Part shown: in pieces, positions 18,943-28,599 of the stretch | How positions within the stretch are numbered: position 1 is the stretch's first letter | How the letters are laid out: each line of letters begins with the position of its first letter | Origin: Seonamhaeicola sp. | GTDB lineage: Bacteria > Bacteroidota > Bacteroidia > Flavobacteriales > Flavobacteriaceae | Length of the DNA stretch: 64,000 bases | Direction of reading: 5' to 3' | Assembly (NCBI RefSeq): GCF_028281565.1 | Contig: NZ_JANQJQ010000044.1 | Coordinates: 1 to 64,000, forward strand | The notes under the pieces: model-generated | The model's input: only the letters and a program-made list of their open reading frames with translations | What the model was told of the DNA's origin: nothing | Databases searched by the model: none | Position numbers and translations under genes: made by a program

Positions 18943-18987
18943 GATGGTAGTGATTTCTAATTTTTCATCAAACTTCTTGCCGAAACA

Positions 18988-19017
18988 TTTGGAATCATTT
19001 GAAATCGTGTACTTTTG
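18988..19017 (+). promoter_or_regulatory. Promoter of tadA, apparently giving a leaderless mRNA
   Basis: TTTG (18988-18991), 18-bp spacer, TACTTTTG (19010-19017). The ATG at 19023 follows after 5 bases, so the transcript would start at or within two bases of the start codon. Confidence 0.6.
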
Positions 19018-19022
19018 CTTCT

Positions 19023-19472
19023 ATGGACAACATTTTTGACGATGCTTATTTTATGCGGAAGGCTTTACAGGAAGCAGAAATAGCTTTTGATAAAGGCGAA
19101 ATTCCTGTAGGGGCGGTTATAGTCATTGATGATAAGATCATTGCCCGCGGACATAATTTAACCGAAACCTTAAATGATGTCACAGCGCATGCCGAAATGC
19201 AGGCCATTACCGCAGCCGCTAATTTTTTAGGCGGGAAGTATCTTCAAAAATGCACGCTGTATGTGACTTTAGAACCTTGCCAGATGTGTGCCGGCGCCTT
19301 GTACTGGAGCCAAATCTCAAAAATTGTTTATGGAGCCAGAGACTTAGAACGCGGTTGTATTAATTTAAAAACCAAGCTGCATCCTAAAACCGTCATGGAG
19401 GGCGGTGTTCTAGCTGATGAAGCCAGCGATTTATTAAAACGCTTTTTTATAATAAAGCGAAACTTGAATTGA
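19023..19472 (+). CDS. tadA: tRNA-specific adenosine deaminase
   Basis: Zinc deaminase of 149 residues that converts wobble adenosine 34 of tRNA-Arg(ACG) to inosine. Zinc motifs HAEMQAI and EPCQMCAGALYWSQI, preceded by EIPVGAVIV and GHNLTE, are classical TadA. I use the ATG at 19023; an in-frame TTG at 18999 is upstream of the -7 box and so is unlikely to be transcribed. The gene is monocistronic and divergent from the TonB-like gene. It is distinct from the cytosine deaminase at 5347, which lacks the TadA-type HAE motif. Confidence 0.95.
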   Translation: MDNIFDDAYFMRKALQEAEIAFDKGEIPVGAVIVIDDKIIARGHNLTETLNDVTAHAEMQAITAAANFLGGKYLQKCTLYVTLEPCQMCAGALYWSQISKIVYGARDLERGCINLKTKLHPKTVMEGGVLADEASDLLKRFFIIKRNLN

Positions 19473-19481
19473 CACTATGAA

Positions 19482-19555
19482 GTGTCACCCTGAGTTTATT
19501 TCAGGGTCTCTAATTATTAAGGTGTCACACTGAGCGCAGTCGAAGTGCTCTCAAA
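19482..19555. repeat. Two intergenic hairpin repeats
   Basis: CCCTGAGTTTATTTCAGGG and CACTGAGCGCAGTCGAAGTG, each an imperfect palindrome preceded by GTGTCA. They belong to the TGAG(n)TCA-type intergenic repeats common in Flavobacteriaceae; relatives lie at 21668, 23668 and inside 6536-6672. Confidence 0.65.
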
Positions 19556-19592
19556 TTGTGTTTCAGGGGGTAAGATATTAGAACATGTAATA

Positions 19593-19829
19593 TTAGTGCT
19601 TTTTCTCCTTCTGAGACTCCCGCATCTTATCCAAATTCTCTTTGGTCAGCATGTAATCTTTTAAGTTTTTGTCCTTCCAACGGTAATAAGAAAACAAAGG
19701 AAAAACCACCACGAACAAACCGACTACCCCAAAGCCAATAAGTTTTTGCGCATTTTCTGCATTGGAAGCAAATCCGGCAATAATTAAGCCTGCAGATGCT
19801 AAAAATAATATGAGGATGATGTACTTCAT
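19593..19829 (-). CDS. Small two-TM membrane protein
   Basis: Protein of 78 residues with two hydrophobic helices (about 2-20 and 30-48), then a charged cytoplasmic tail (YYRWKDKNLKDYMLTKENL, ending in KEKKH). Function unknown. It begins 3 bp after the stop of the ClC gene on the same strand, so it is almost certainly cotranscribed with it and could be an accessory subunit. Confidence 0.75.
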   Translation of the reverse strand: MKYIILILFLASAGLIIAGFASNAENAQKLIGFGVVGLFVVVFPLFSYYRWKDKNLKDYMLTKENLDKMRESQKEKKH

Positions 19830-19832
19830 AGC

Positions 19833-21620
19833 TTACTGTGTTACATTAATTAATTGTCGACGATAAGCCGTAAGCAGTTTTGATTTCGATATGTAACCGT
19901 AATATTTGCCATTTTTAATAACGGGCAAATTCCATGCACCACTGGTTTTGAATGTCATCATAATATCATTCATGGAGTCCTCTTCATAATTAATGATACC
20001 GGCATCGGCATGCATTAAACTATCGGCATACACTTTGTCATAGAGATCCGTATTGAACATCATATGTCTGATATCATCTAAACGGATCACACCTAAGAAT
20101 TCGTGTGCTTCATTCACCACGGGGAAGTGATTTCTGGAAGATTTTGCTACGGCATTTTTTAAAATATCACCTAAGGTCATATCCGGAGTAAGAATTACAA
20201 AGTTGGTTTCAATCACTTTGTCAATTTCCAGCATCATCAGTACATTTTGATCTTTATTATGGGTGATTAATTCGCCACGTTTTGCCAGTTTCAAAGTATA
20301 CACGGAATGGGAAACATAGTATTTGGTAATAGCAAACGAAATAGCAGACACCAACATTAGAGGCACAAACAATTCATAACCGCCTGTTATTTCCGCAATT
20401 AAGAAAATGGCTGTTAACGGTGCATGTAAAACACCTGCCATCAAACCGGTCATTCCAATAAGGGTGAAGTTAGATTCTGAAACCTGGAAACCAAATCCAA
20501 TATTGTTTATCACTTTAGCAAAGGCATTACCCAGGGCACTACCCATAACCAATGTTGGGATAAAAACACCACCAACCCCACCGGCTCCAAACGTAGTTGT
20601 CATGGCAATAGCTTTGAATAGCGTAATACCGAAAAGAAGTGCGATAACGATCCAGATATTGTCCAGATCAAAATTGAAAGGTGTATTTCCAATGGCAGCT
20701 ATATGGTCTCCTTTTAGCAGGTTATTCATAATACCATAACCCTCACCGTAAAGTGGCGGAATCATATAAAGCATAGTGCCTATGGCTAAGCCACCTATTA
20801 AAAGCCGTTTAGCCCTACTTTCAAAAGATTTGAAAAAGTTAGTAATGCTGAAAAATACTTTTGAAAAGTAAACAGACATATGGCCTGTAACCAAACCTAA
20901 AACAACGTAAAAGGCAATATCATTAATTTCAAATTTGTCTATTAATTCAAAACGAAGTAAAACGTCAGTCCCTAAAAAGAAATAAGAAGTAACAACGGCT
21001 GAAACCGATGCTAAAAGTAACGGTACTAATGAAGCGAAAGCAATATCCAAACTAAAGATCTCAATGGCAAATACAATAGCAGCAATGGGTGCTTTAAACA
21101 TGGAGGCCATGGCTCCTGCAGCAGCACAACCTATTAAAAGCATACGTGTTTTTGTATTCATATGAAAGAGACGTGCTGCGTTAGATCCTAAAGCAGACCC
21201 TACACTTACTGCCGGTCCTTGCAATCCAACAGATCCACCAAAACCGGCTGTTAAAGGTGCCGTAATTAGTGCCGCGTAAATATTATATCTTGGAATGATC
21301 CCGTTAAGTTTTGAGATGGCATGTAAGGTGGTTGAAATACCGTGGCCAATATGCTTTTTGAGCCAGGTTTGTTTAATAATATAAACCAGTAAAAGCCCAA
21401 TAATCGGTAGCACAAAGTACAGGGTACTTTGGAAATCTTTAAAAATATATAAGTTGAATAAATGCCCAATATAATAAGTAAGGTTTTTAAGGACAACAGT
21501 GCCGATTCCTGCCAGAAAACCAACCAGAATGCTAAGCATGTAAATAAATTGACGTTGAGAAATATGCTTGTATTTCCAGATTAAAAATTTACGTAAAAGA
21601 CTTTTAGCTTTTAAAGGCAT
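19833..21620 (-). CDS. ClC-family chloride channel with CBS domains; gating glutamate replaced
   Basis: Inner-membrane anion channel or transporter of 595 residues with about 10 hydrophobic helices, then two CBS domains (about 440-590). ClC motifs: GHGIS at the first selectivity loop, GGSVGLQGPAVSVGS at the second, GAGGVGGVFIPTLVMG at the third. The usual GxEGP glutamate (E148 in E. coli ClC-ec1) is Gln here (CAA at 21219-21221), and the internal proton glutamate (E203) aligns with Ile in FAIEIFS. Proton coupling is therefore unlikely, suggesting passive anion conduction. The start at 21620 is preferred over an upstream ATG at 21644. Confidence 0.9.
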   Translation of the reverse strand: MPLKAKSLLRKFLIWKYKHISQRQFIYMLSILVGFLAGIGTVVLKNLTYYIGHLFNLYIFKDFQSTLYFVLPIIGLLLVYIIKQTWLKKHIGHGISTTLHAISKLNGIIPRYNIYAALITAPLTAGFGGSVGLQGPAVSVGSALGSNAARLFHMNTKTRMLLIGCAAAGAMASMFKAPIAAIVFAIEIFSLDIAFASLVPLLLASVSAVVTSYFFLGTDVLLRFELIDKFEINDIAFYVVLGLVTGHMSVYFSKVFFSITNFFKSFESRAKRLLIGGLAIGTMLYMIPPLYGEGYGIMNNLLKGDHIAAIGNTPFNFDLDNIWIVIALLFGITLFKAIAMTTTFGAGGVGGVFIPTLVMGSALGNAFAKVINNIGFGFQVSESNFTLIGMTGLMAGVLHAPLTAIFLIAEITGGYELFVPLMLVSAISFAITKYYVSHSVYTLKLAKRGELITHNKDQNVLMMLEIDKVIETNFVILTPDMTLGDILKNAVAKSSRNHFPVVNEAHEFLGVIRLDDIRHMMFNTDLYDKVYADSLMHADAGIINYEEDSMNDIMMTFKTSGAWNLPVIKNGKYYGYISKSKLLTAYRRQLINVTQ

Positions 21621-21667
21621 TTTTAAAATTTTGATTGTCCACAATTTACCATAAACAAGGTTTATTT

Positions 21668-21750
21668 GTCAACCTGAACTTGTTTCAGGTTCTTTTTTTA
21701 AAACTTTGGCTATTCGAATTATGAGATTCCGAAATAAATTCGGAATGACA
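21668..21750. repeat. Intergenic hairpin repeats
   Basis: AACCTGAACTTGTTTCAGGTT (21671-21691) and ATTCCGAAATAAATTCGGAAT (21726-21746), two palindromes with GTCA flanks; the same family as the inner part of the element at 6536-6672. Confidence 0.65.
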
Positions 21751-21795
21751 AAATACATACTTATAGTACAAATCGGATCTTCAATTAAAATTAAT

Positions 21796-21824
21796 AAAAA
21801 ATCCCGCACAGGGCAGGATTTTAA
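21796..21824 (-). terminator. Intrinsic terminator of aspS
   Basis: On the minus strand AAAATCC / GGATTTT arms with an 11-nt GC-rich loop, followed by TTTT, just after the aspS stop. Confidence 0.6.
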
Positions 21825-21827
21825 AGA

Positions 21828-23582
21828 TTATGATTTTAAGTTAAGTTTCAAACTTAATTCTTCTAATTGTTCATCATCAATTGGCGCTGGTGCATCAATC
21901 ATGACATCGCGTCCTGAGTTATTTTTTGGGAACGCAATAAAATCTCTTATAGTTTCCTGTCCTCCTAAAATGGCTACCAATCTGTCCAATCCAAAGGCTA
22001 ATCCTCCATGTGGTGGCGCACCGTATTGGAACGCATCCATTAGGAACCCGAATTGGGCCTTCGCTTCTTCTTCGGTAAATCCTAAATAATCAAACATTAA
22101 GGCTTGTGTTTGCTTATCGTGAATTCTTATGGAACCACCGCCAATTTCATTACCATTCAATACCAGGTCGTAAGCATTGGCCTTAACGGCACCCGGATCG
22201 GTTTTTAATAAATCAATTTGTCCCGGTTTTGGCGAAGTGAACGGATGGTGCATCGCATGATAACGTTCTGTTTCTTCGTCCCATTCCAACAATGGAAAAT
22301 CCAATATCCAAAGAGGGGCAAATTCATCCGGTTTACGTAAGCCTAAACGTTCTGCCAATTCCATACGTAAGGCGCTTAATTGTGTTCTTACTTTATCGGT
22401 ATCTCCGGAAAGTACACAGATTAAATCACCCGCTTTAGCACCAGTCACTTTCGCCCATTGAGCTAAATCGTCCTGATCGTAAAATTTATCTACCGAGGAT
22501 TTAAACGAACCATCGTCGTTACAACGGCAGTATACCATTCCCAAAGCACCTATTTGCGGACGCTTCACCCAATCGATCAATTTGTCAATTTCTTTACGAG
22601 TATAGCTGTTTCCTCCCGGAACCGCAATACCAACAACCAATTCAGCCTTGTTAAAGACGTTAAAATCTTTATGTTGAGCCACGTCGTTTAACTCGCCAAA
22701 CGCCATTCCGAAACGAATGTCAGGTTTGTCATTTCCGTACAAACGAATCGCGTCGTCATAAAGTAATCTTGGGAATTTATCAACTTCAACACCGTTCACT
22801 TCTTTTAATAAATGACGTGTTAATCCTTCAAAAGCATTTAAAATATCTTCCTGTTCAATAAACGCCATTTCACAGTCTATCTGCGTAAACTCCGGTTGTC
22901 TGTCAGCACGTAAATCCTCGTCTCTAAAACATTTTACGATCTGAAAATATTTGTCCATTCCGCCTACCATAAGCAATTGCTTAAAGGTTTGTGGGGATTG
23001 GGGTAGGGCATAAAACTCCCCTTTATTCATCCTGGAAGGCACAACAAAATCACGGGCGCCTTCAGGTGTTGATTTAATTAAATAAGGCGTTTCAACTTCA
23101 ATGAACCCTTCGCCTGACAGATAGTTTCGGACTTCCTGGGTTACCTTATGCCTGAAGATCAGACTTTCTCTTACGGGATTACGGCGAATATCCAAATAAC
23201 GATACTTCATGCGCAATTCTTCGCCACCATCGGTGTCATCTTCTATAGTGAAGGGTGGTAAAATGGCTTCATTAAGAAGGTTCAATTCAGATACCAAAAG
23301 CTCAATATCACCGGTTGGAATGTTCGGGTTTTTAGAAGCACGTTCTATAACAGTTCCTTTAACCTGAATTACAAACTCGCGCCCAAGGTTTTGAGCCTGG
23401 ATCATCATATCTTTTGAGGTGCGTTCTTCATCAAAAACCAATTGGGTAATGCCGTAACGATCTCGTAAATCTACCCAAACAATAAATCCTTTATCACGAG
23501 ATTTTTGTACCCATCCGGCCAGGGTAACTTCTTCATTTATATTTGCAGCCCTTAATTCACCACAATTATGACTTCTGTACAT
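21828..23582 (-). CDS. aspS: Aspartyl-tRNA synthetase
   Basis: Class II synthetase of 584 residues that charges tRNA-Asp. An N-terminal OB-fold anticodon-binding domain ([26 protein letters not shown]) is followed by motif 1, motif 2 ([18 protein letters not shown]), the bacterial insertion domain (GAD, about 280-420), and motif 3 (GLAFGLDRL). Length and architecture are those of bacterial AspRS. A TAAATTTG -7 box lies at 23609-23602 on the minus strand, about 20 bp before the ATG. It stands alone between repeat-bearing intergenic regions. Confidence 0.97.
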   Translation of the reverse strand: MYRSHNCGELRAANINEEVTLAGWVQKSRDKGFIVWVDLRDRYGITQLVFDEERTSKDMMIQAQNLGREFVIQVKGTVIERASKNPNIPTGDIELLVSELNLLNEAILPPFTIEDDTDGGEELRMKYRYLDIRRNPVRESLIFRHKVTQEVRNYLSGEGFIEVETPYLIKSTPEGARDFVVPSRMNKGEFYALPQSPQTFKQLLMVGGMDKYFQIVKCFRDEDLRADRQPEFTQIDCEMAFIEQEDILNAFEGLTRHLLKEVNGVEVDKFPRLLYDDAIRLYGNDKPDIRFGMAFGELNDVAQHKDFNVFNKAELVVGIAVPGGNSYTRKEIDKLIDWVKRPQIGALGMVYCRCNDDGSFKSSVDKFYDQDDLAQWAKVTGAKAGDLICVLSGDTDKVRTQLSALRMELAERLGLRKPDEFAPLWILDFPLLEWDEETERYHAMHHPFTSPKPGQIDLLKTDPGAVKANAYDLVLNGNEIGGGSIRIHDKQTQALMFDYLGFTEEEAKAQFGFLMDAFQYGAPPHGGLAFGLDRLVAILGGQETIRDFIAFPKNNSGRDVMIDAPAPIDDEQLEELSLKLNLKS

Positions 23583-23667
23583 GTTTGTAAAAATTGAAGT
23601 GCAAATTTAGTGATTAAGTTACTATTTTACGATTGAATTTGTTAGAATATTATGGTGTTATTTGTAT

Positions 23668-23705
23668 GAGATTCTGAATCCCGATAGCTATCGGGACAGA
23701 ATGAC
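23668..23705. repeat. Intergenic nested palindrome
   Basis: Perfect 16-bp palindrome CCCGATAGCTATCGGG (23680-23695) nested within ATTCTG...CAGAAT; a repeat of the flavobacterial intergenic type. Confidence 0.6.
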
Positions 23706-23716
23706 TTTGTCAAAAT

Positions 23717-23745
23717 AAAAAGAGCCACATTTTGTGGCTCTTTTC
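23717..23745 (-). terminator. Intrinsic terminator of the RND efflux operon
   Basis: Stem of about 12 bp (AGAGCCACA / TGTGGCTCT plus A/T extension) with a 3-nt loop; A- and T-runs on both sides. Confidence 0.8.
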
Positions 23746-23769
23746 TATTAATTAAATTAGTCACTAAAA

Positions 23770-26700
23770 TTAAACCTCTTCCAATCTTTTATCCATACTA
23801 AACACTTGTTGTTCAACCACGACTTCAGATTGAACGGTTCTGTCTTTAAATAATCGCATTTTCAGCTTAGTCACCAAATAGAATAGTATGGGTACCACAA
23901 TTAGGGTTAAGAAGGTCGCTATAATAAGCCCGTAAATAACGGTCCATGCCAATGGCCCCCAGAAAATTACGTTATCACCACCCACATAAACGTTCGGATT
24001 AAAATCGCTAAAGAGCGTAAAGAAGTTGATATTTAAACCGGTTGCCAGTGGGATCAAACCTAAAATAGTGGTTATGGCCGTTAACAATACCGGACGTAAA
24101 CGTGCTTTACCACCTTTAACAATGGCTTCTATGAGATCATCTGTTTGCAAATATGTGTCGTCTTCCAGGTTTAATTTTACTTTTCTCCTGTCAATTAACA
24201 GTTGCGTGTAATCCAGAAGTACCACACCGTTGTTTACCACAATACCGGCAAGGGAAATAATACCCATCATGGTCATCATAATTACGAAAGGTTTTCCGGT
24301 GATGATTAATCCGCCAAACACACCAATTAAACTCAGGAAGATCGCTAACATAATGATAGCAGGTTTTGACACCGAATTGAACTGGAATATTAACAGGAAG
24401 AATATAAGCCCTAATCCTGCAAAAAACGCTCCCATTAAAAAGCTCATTTGTTTTGCCTGCTCTTCAATTTGGCCTGTATAATCTACTTTAACTGTCGCCG
24501 GTTTTTCATCGAAGGTTTCCATTTCATTCTGAATTTGAGACACAATGGCCGCAGCGTCAGTAAATCCGGGAGCTAATGCTGAATATAATGTAACAACCCG
24601 TTTAACATCCCTGTGTTTGATAGCACTGTATCCGGATGTATTGCTTTGGTTCGCAACAGCAGAAACAGGGATCTCTTTAATTTGGCCGGATGCCATATCC
24701 CTGAACGTGATCTTTTGGTTAAAAAGCGCACTGGTATTGTATCTGTTGGCTTCATTGAAACGAACATAAATATCGTAATCTTCACCGTCTTCTTTATAGA
24801 TCCCGGCTTTAGCCCCGAAAATAGAATTACGTAATTGTTGACCAACCTGACCGGCATTCACACCAAGTTCACCTGCTTTTTTCCTGTCAACAATGACCTG
24901 CATGGAGGGTTTCGATTTGTTTACATCTATCTTTAACTCATCAATACCCTGAATGTTTTTGGAGTTGATAAAGTCGCGCATCTTTTCGGCAGTGGCAATT
25001 AATTCACCATAATCATCGCCTTCTAACTCAATATTAATAGGATAGCCAACCGGAGGTCCAATAGGGTCTTTTTCCACGGAAATAGCCACACCAGGATAAA
25101 TGTCCTTTAAATTTTCCTGAACTTGTTTAAGAAGGTCATTACTATCGGCACCTTCGCGAAATTTATATTCTCGCATGGTAGCCGTAATTTTGCTTCTATG
25201 CGGCATTTCGGCCTGCGAACCACCATCGGTTTGCGGATTTCCGGCACCTTCACCAACTTGGGAAACAGCACTTTCGGTTAAGAAATTAAAATCACCATCC
25301 ATATATTCAGAACCGTTTATGATATCATAAACCTGCTTTTCAATTTCTTTGGTGATGACATTGGTTTTCTTAATATCTGTTCCTTCAGGATATTCTACAT
25401 ATACAATGATTTGGTTTGGTGTATTATCGGGGAAGAACTCCACCTTGGTTCGTTGACTTCCAACCGACATTCCAAATCCCATAAAGGCTAAAATAAGTAG
25501 AGCAAACGTACCTACTGAAATTACGATTGGCCAGCGTCCTTTAAAAGCACCGCGAAGCATTCTTTCATAAAAAGCTTCCCATTTTGGAAGGATATGATTT
25601 TGAAACCCGTTAGCCCAATTTCTAAGGAATAACCTGTATATCCATAGTAATACTACGGTAAACATCATCACAGAACCTAAACCACGGGTACTTCCTCCGG
25701 CCAATAATATCAATAAGCCTATACCGCCTACAATAATAGATAGTCTGATAATGTTTTTTAGTGGCATTTCTTTGTCTTCGGTAGTCATATAGCGGGATAC
25801 CAGTACCGAATTAAAAAAGATAGCAACAAATAAAGACGAACCAAGAACGACTCCTAAGGTTTTTGGAAAGTATATCATAAACTCACCCATAACGCCCGGC
25901 CACATGCCTAAAGGAATAAACGCCGCTACCGTAGTTGCAGTAGAAATAATAATTGGGAAGGCAATTTCACCAATGCCTTTTTTGGCAGCCTGAATTCGGG
26001 TCAGGCCTTCTTCACTCATGAGACGGTACACGTTCTCCACCAGCACAATACCATTATCTACCAGCATTCCAAGTCCCATAATGAGTCCGAATAAGATCAT
26101 GGTATTCATTGTGAAGCCCATAAAACTCAATATCATAAGAGACATGAACATAGACATCGGGATGGCAAACCCAACAAATAAGGCATTCTTAAACCCTAAA
26201 AAGAACATTAATACAGTTACTACCAGTATGATACCAAAGATGATATTGTTTACTAAATCGTCAACCTGCCCAATGGTTTTTGAAGACTGGTCGTTTGAGA
26301 TACTAATCTGTAAATCAGGAGGAAAAACATCCTCAACGGCTTTATCAACAATATCCTGTACCTGTTCTGCTGCCGCTACCATATTTTTACCGGCCCGTTT
26401 TTTAACATCCAGCATTACTACCGGGTGTCCAAATTCACGTGCATAAGTGGTTTTGTCTTCTTCTTTAAAATATACTTTGGCAATGTCTTTCAGGTAAATA
26501 GAATTGTCATTTTCAGATTTAACAACAAAATTTTCCAGTTCGGCGGGTGTTTCAATTTCGCCTATAACTCTAATGGTTCTACGTTGCCCGCTGGCAATCA
26601 AATTCCCGGCAGACATGGTCATATTCTCCCTGCTAATGGTGTTTATAACATCATCAAAGCTTACCTGGGCAGCCATCATTTTATAAATGTCTACAGCCAC

Positions 26701-27306
26701 TTCCACTTCTTTATCCTGAGCTCCTCGGATATCAACTTGTTTGATTTCTAAAAGACCCTCAATTTCATCTTCAAGGTACTCGCCGTATTCTTTTAATTTG
26801 TCAACAGGATAGTCTCCGGAGATGTTGATATTCAGAATTGGCATTTCTTCAGACATACTTAAATCGAACACATTGGGTTCTACTTTCGCCCCGTTAAATG
26901 TTGGCCAGTCCTCACTGGCAGTTTCAGAATCAACTTCGTCTTTTACTTTTTGTTTTGCGGATTCTACCGTGATATTTTCATCAAATTCAACCACAACAAT
27001 GGAGTAATCTTCCTGTGAAGTTGAGGTAATTTCAACTACATTACTCACTGTTTTAAGACGGTCCTCAATAGGGTCGGTGATAAGTTTCTCAATATCTTCG
27101 GCCGTGTTTCCCGGATACACCGAACTTATATAGATTTTAGTTTCCTTAATTTCAGGGAAGTTCTCTCTGGGCATTCCAAAATACGCACTGGCACCCAGCA
27201 TAAGGATAACGGCAATTAAAACATACATGGTTGTTTTGTTGCCAATGGCCCATGACGACAGGCCAAATTCCTTATCTACTTTTTTATTGTTTTTCTTTTT
27301 GCTCAT
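23770..27306 (-). CDS. RND efflux permease (AcrB/HAE1-like)
   Basis: Inner-membrane proton-driven exporter of 1178 residues, longer than AcrB. Twelve TM helices in two halves with two large periplasmic loops are apparent: TM1 near residue 25, PRENFPEI just after it, TM4 with GLGMLVDNGIVLVENVYR, and the second-half counterpart GIISLAGIVVNNGVVLLDY. In TM4 the AcrB Asp pair reads Asp-Asn. An extra hydrophobic region (about 515-560) sits between the halves. It forms a tripartite pump with the adaptor and TolC genes upstream in the operon. Substrate unknown; heavy-metal signatures are not evident. Confidence 0.92.
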   Translation of the reverse strand: MSKKKNNKKVDKEFGLSSWAIGNKTTMYVLIAVILMLGASAYFGMPRENFPEIKETKIYISSVYPGNTAEDIEKLITDPIEDRLKTVSNVVEITSTSQEDYSIVVVEFDENITVESAKQKVKDEVDSETASEDWPTFNGAKVEPNVFDLSMSEEMPILNINISGDYPVDKLKEYGEYLEDEIEGLLEIKQVDIRGAQDKEVEVAVDIYKMMAAQVSFDDVINTISRENMTMSAGNLIASGQRRTIRVIGEIETPAELENFVVKSENDNSIYLKDIAKVYFKEEDKTTYAREFGHPVVMLDVKKRAGKNMVAAAEQVQDIVDKAVEDVFPPDLQISISNDQSSKTIGQVDDLVNNIIFGIILVVTVLMFFLGFKNALFVGFAIPMSMFMSLMILSFMGFTMNTMILFGLIMGLGMLVDNGIVLVENVYRLMSEEGLTRIQAAKKGIGEIAFPIIISTATTVAAFIPLGMWPGVMGEFMIYFPKTLGVVLGSSLFVAIFFNSVLVSRYMTTEDKEMPLKNIIRLSIIVGGIGLLILLAGGSTRGLGSVMMFTVVLLWIYRLFLRNWANGFQNHILPKWEAFYERMLRGAFKGRWPIVISVGTFALLILAFMGFGMSVGSQRTKVEFFPDNTPNQIIVYVEYPEGTDIKKTNVITKEIEKQVYDIINGSEYMDGDFNFLTESAVSQVGEGAGNPQTDGGSQAEMPHRSKITATMREYKFREGADSNDLLKQVQENLKDIYPGVAISVEKDPIGPPVGYPINIELEGDDYGELIATAEKMRDFINSKNIQGIDELKIDVNKSKPSMQVIVDRKKAGELGVNAGQVGQQLRNSIFGAKAGIYKEDGEDYDIYVRFNEANRYNTSALFNQKITFRDMASGQIKEIPVSAVANQSNTSGYSAIKHRDVKRVVTLYSALAPGFTDAAAIVSQIQNEMETFDEKPATVKVDYTGQIEEQAKQMSFLMGAFFAGLGLIFFLLIFQFNSVSKPAIIMLAIFLSLIGVFGGLIITGKPFVIMMTMMGIISLAGIVVNNGVVLLDYTQLLIDRRKVKLNLEDDTYLQTDDLIEAIVKGGKARLRPVLLTAITTILGLIPLATGLNINFFTLFSDFNPNVYVGGDNVIFWGPLAWTVIYGLIIATFLTLIVVPILFYLVTKLKMRLFKDRTVQSEVVVEQQVFSMDKRLEEV

Positions 27307-27325
27307 TAGATTTTAGTCTTTTTAA

Positions 27326-28501
27326 TTACGCAGCATCTAAATCAAGAATCTTAACTTCCTGTCCGTCCTTTACGCTTCTGGCGCCTTCTTCAATGATCTC
27401 CATGTTGTTGCTTAAACCGGATAACACTTCAATGTGGTCGCCCTGGGTTTTTCCAGGGGTGATAATAACACGTTTTACTTTGGCCTTATCGCCATTTTTA
27501 TCGGCAATGGTGTACACATATTGATCCCCATCGGCATTTTCTGAAATGATGCTTAGCGGAATTAAAATCGCGTTGTTACTTGTGTAATCGTTTATCTTAA
27601 GTTTAGCTGTCAAATTAGGCTTAATATCTCCATTCTGATTTGAAATAGGTACCTGAATTTTGAAGGTTCTGTTGGCCGGATTTATAAAGTTTCCTGCCTG
27701 ACGAATTTTAGTGTCTATTGATTTTCCAAGAATAGGAAACTCCACCTTCACATCCTTGCCCGATGTGATACTTGAGATATAGCGTTCCGGAACATCGGTT
27801 TCTATATACATGTCTTTTAAGTTCACTATTCTGAAAAGCGCCGATTGCCCCGGGGCAACAACCGTACCCTGGTCTGTAATGATATCATCTATGGTTCCCG
27901 TAAAAGGTGCCGTAACGGCCGTCTTCGCAATTTGCTGTTTCAATTGTTTGGTAGCCTGAAGCTGGGCTTCATAAGTGGCTTTGGCTTGTAAATACTGTAG
28001 CTCACTGCCAATTTTTTGATCCCATAAGCGCTCCTGACGTTCATAGGTAGTTTTAGCTAATCCGGTTTGTATTTCTAGCTGGGTTAACTGTTGACTTAAT
28101 CCACCATCATCAATTCTAGCTAATAATTGCCCTTTTCTTACCAGTTGTCCTTCTTTAACATAAACTTTGGTTAAGATGCCTCCATATTCGGCATTAATAA
28201 CTACGTTTTGTTTGGTGCTTACGTTCCCTTGCAATTCAACAAAGTGAGAGAACACCTGCTCTTCGGCTTTAAATGTTGTAACCAGTGGAATTTTTTGCTG
28301 AGGGTCTAACTCCTTGATCTTATCTTCCAATTGCTTGATCTCAGAACCCAGTTCCTTATGTGTTATTTCCAGTTCCGATTTCTTTTTTCTGATCGCTGAG
28401 ATATCATTAGAAGAAATGATATCTTCAACAGATTTATTCTTATCTCCACCACAAGATGTTAGTATTATGGCGCTTATTACGGTTAAATAAATATATTTCA
28501 T
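27326..28501 (-). CDS. RND efflux periplasmic adaptor (membrane fusion protein)
   Basis: Lipoprotein of 391 residues (MKYIYLTVISAIILTSCGG). A predicted coiled coil (about 30-65) precedes the biotinyl-lipoyl halves (GGILTKVYVKEGQLVRKGQLLARID and TAPFTGTIDDIITDQGTVVAPGQ), the alpha-hairpin between them, and the beta-barrel and membrane-proximal domains. The start at 28501 places the lipobox correctly; the longer ATG at 28543 does not. It lies 19 bp upstream of the permease gene and bridges the permease to TolC. Confidence 0.93.
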   Translation of the reverse strand: MKYIYLTVISAIILTSCGGDKNKSVEDIISSNDISAIRKKKSELEITHKELGSEIKQLEDKIKELDPQQKIPLVTTFKAEEQVFSHFVELQGNVSTKQNVVINAEYGGILTKVYVKEGQLVRKGQLLARIDDGGLSQQLTQLEIQTGLAKTTYERQERLWDQKIGSELQYLQAKATYEAQLQATKQLKQQIAKTAVTAPFTGTIDDIITDQGTVVAPGQSALFRIVNLKDMYIETDVPERYISSITSGKDVKVEFPILGKSIDTKIRQAGNFINPANRTFKIQVPISNQNGDIKPNLTAKLKINDYTSNNAILIPLSIISENADGDQYVYTIADKNGDKAKVKRVIITPGKTQGDHIEVLSGLSNNMEIIEEGARSVKDGQEVKILDLDAA

Positions 28502-28599
28502 AATGACGGTGTTTATTGTTTTTTCAAAGGACCTATGTAACATCCAAATAATTTTACATTTGTTTTAATAAAATTTGAGTTGGGATGTTTCATGATGGG

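Noticed and set aside
26018-26446. 142-residue ORF on the plus strand
   Set aside because: It lies entirely inside the RND permease gene in antisense; no independent support. The same applies to 7514-7933, 8567-8977 and 13604-14077.
23770-27306. Heavy-metal (CusA-type) efflux
   Set aside because: No methionine ladder, metal-binding adaptor or metal regulator is seen; the regulator is TetR-type.
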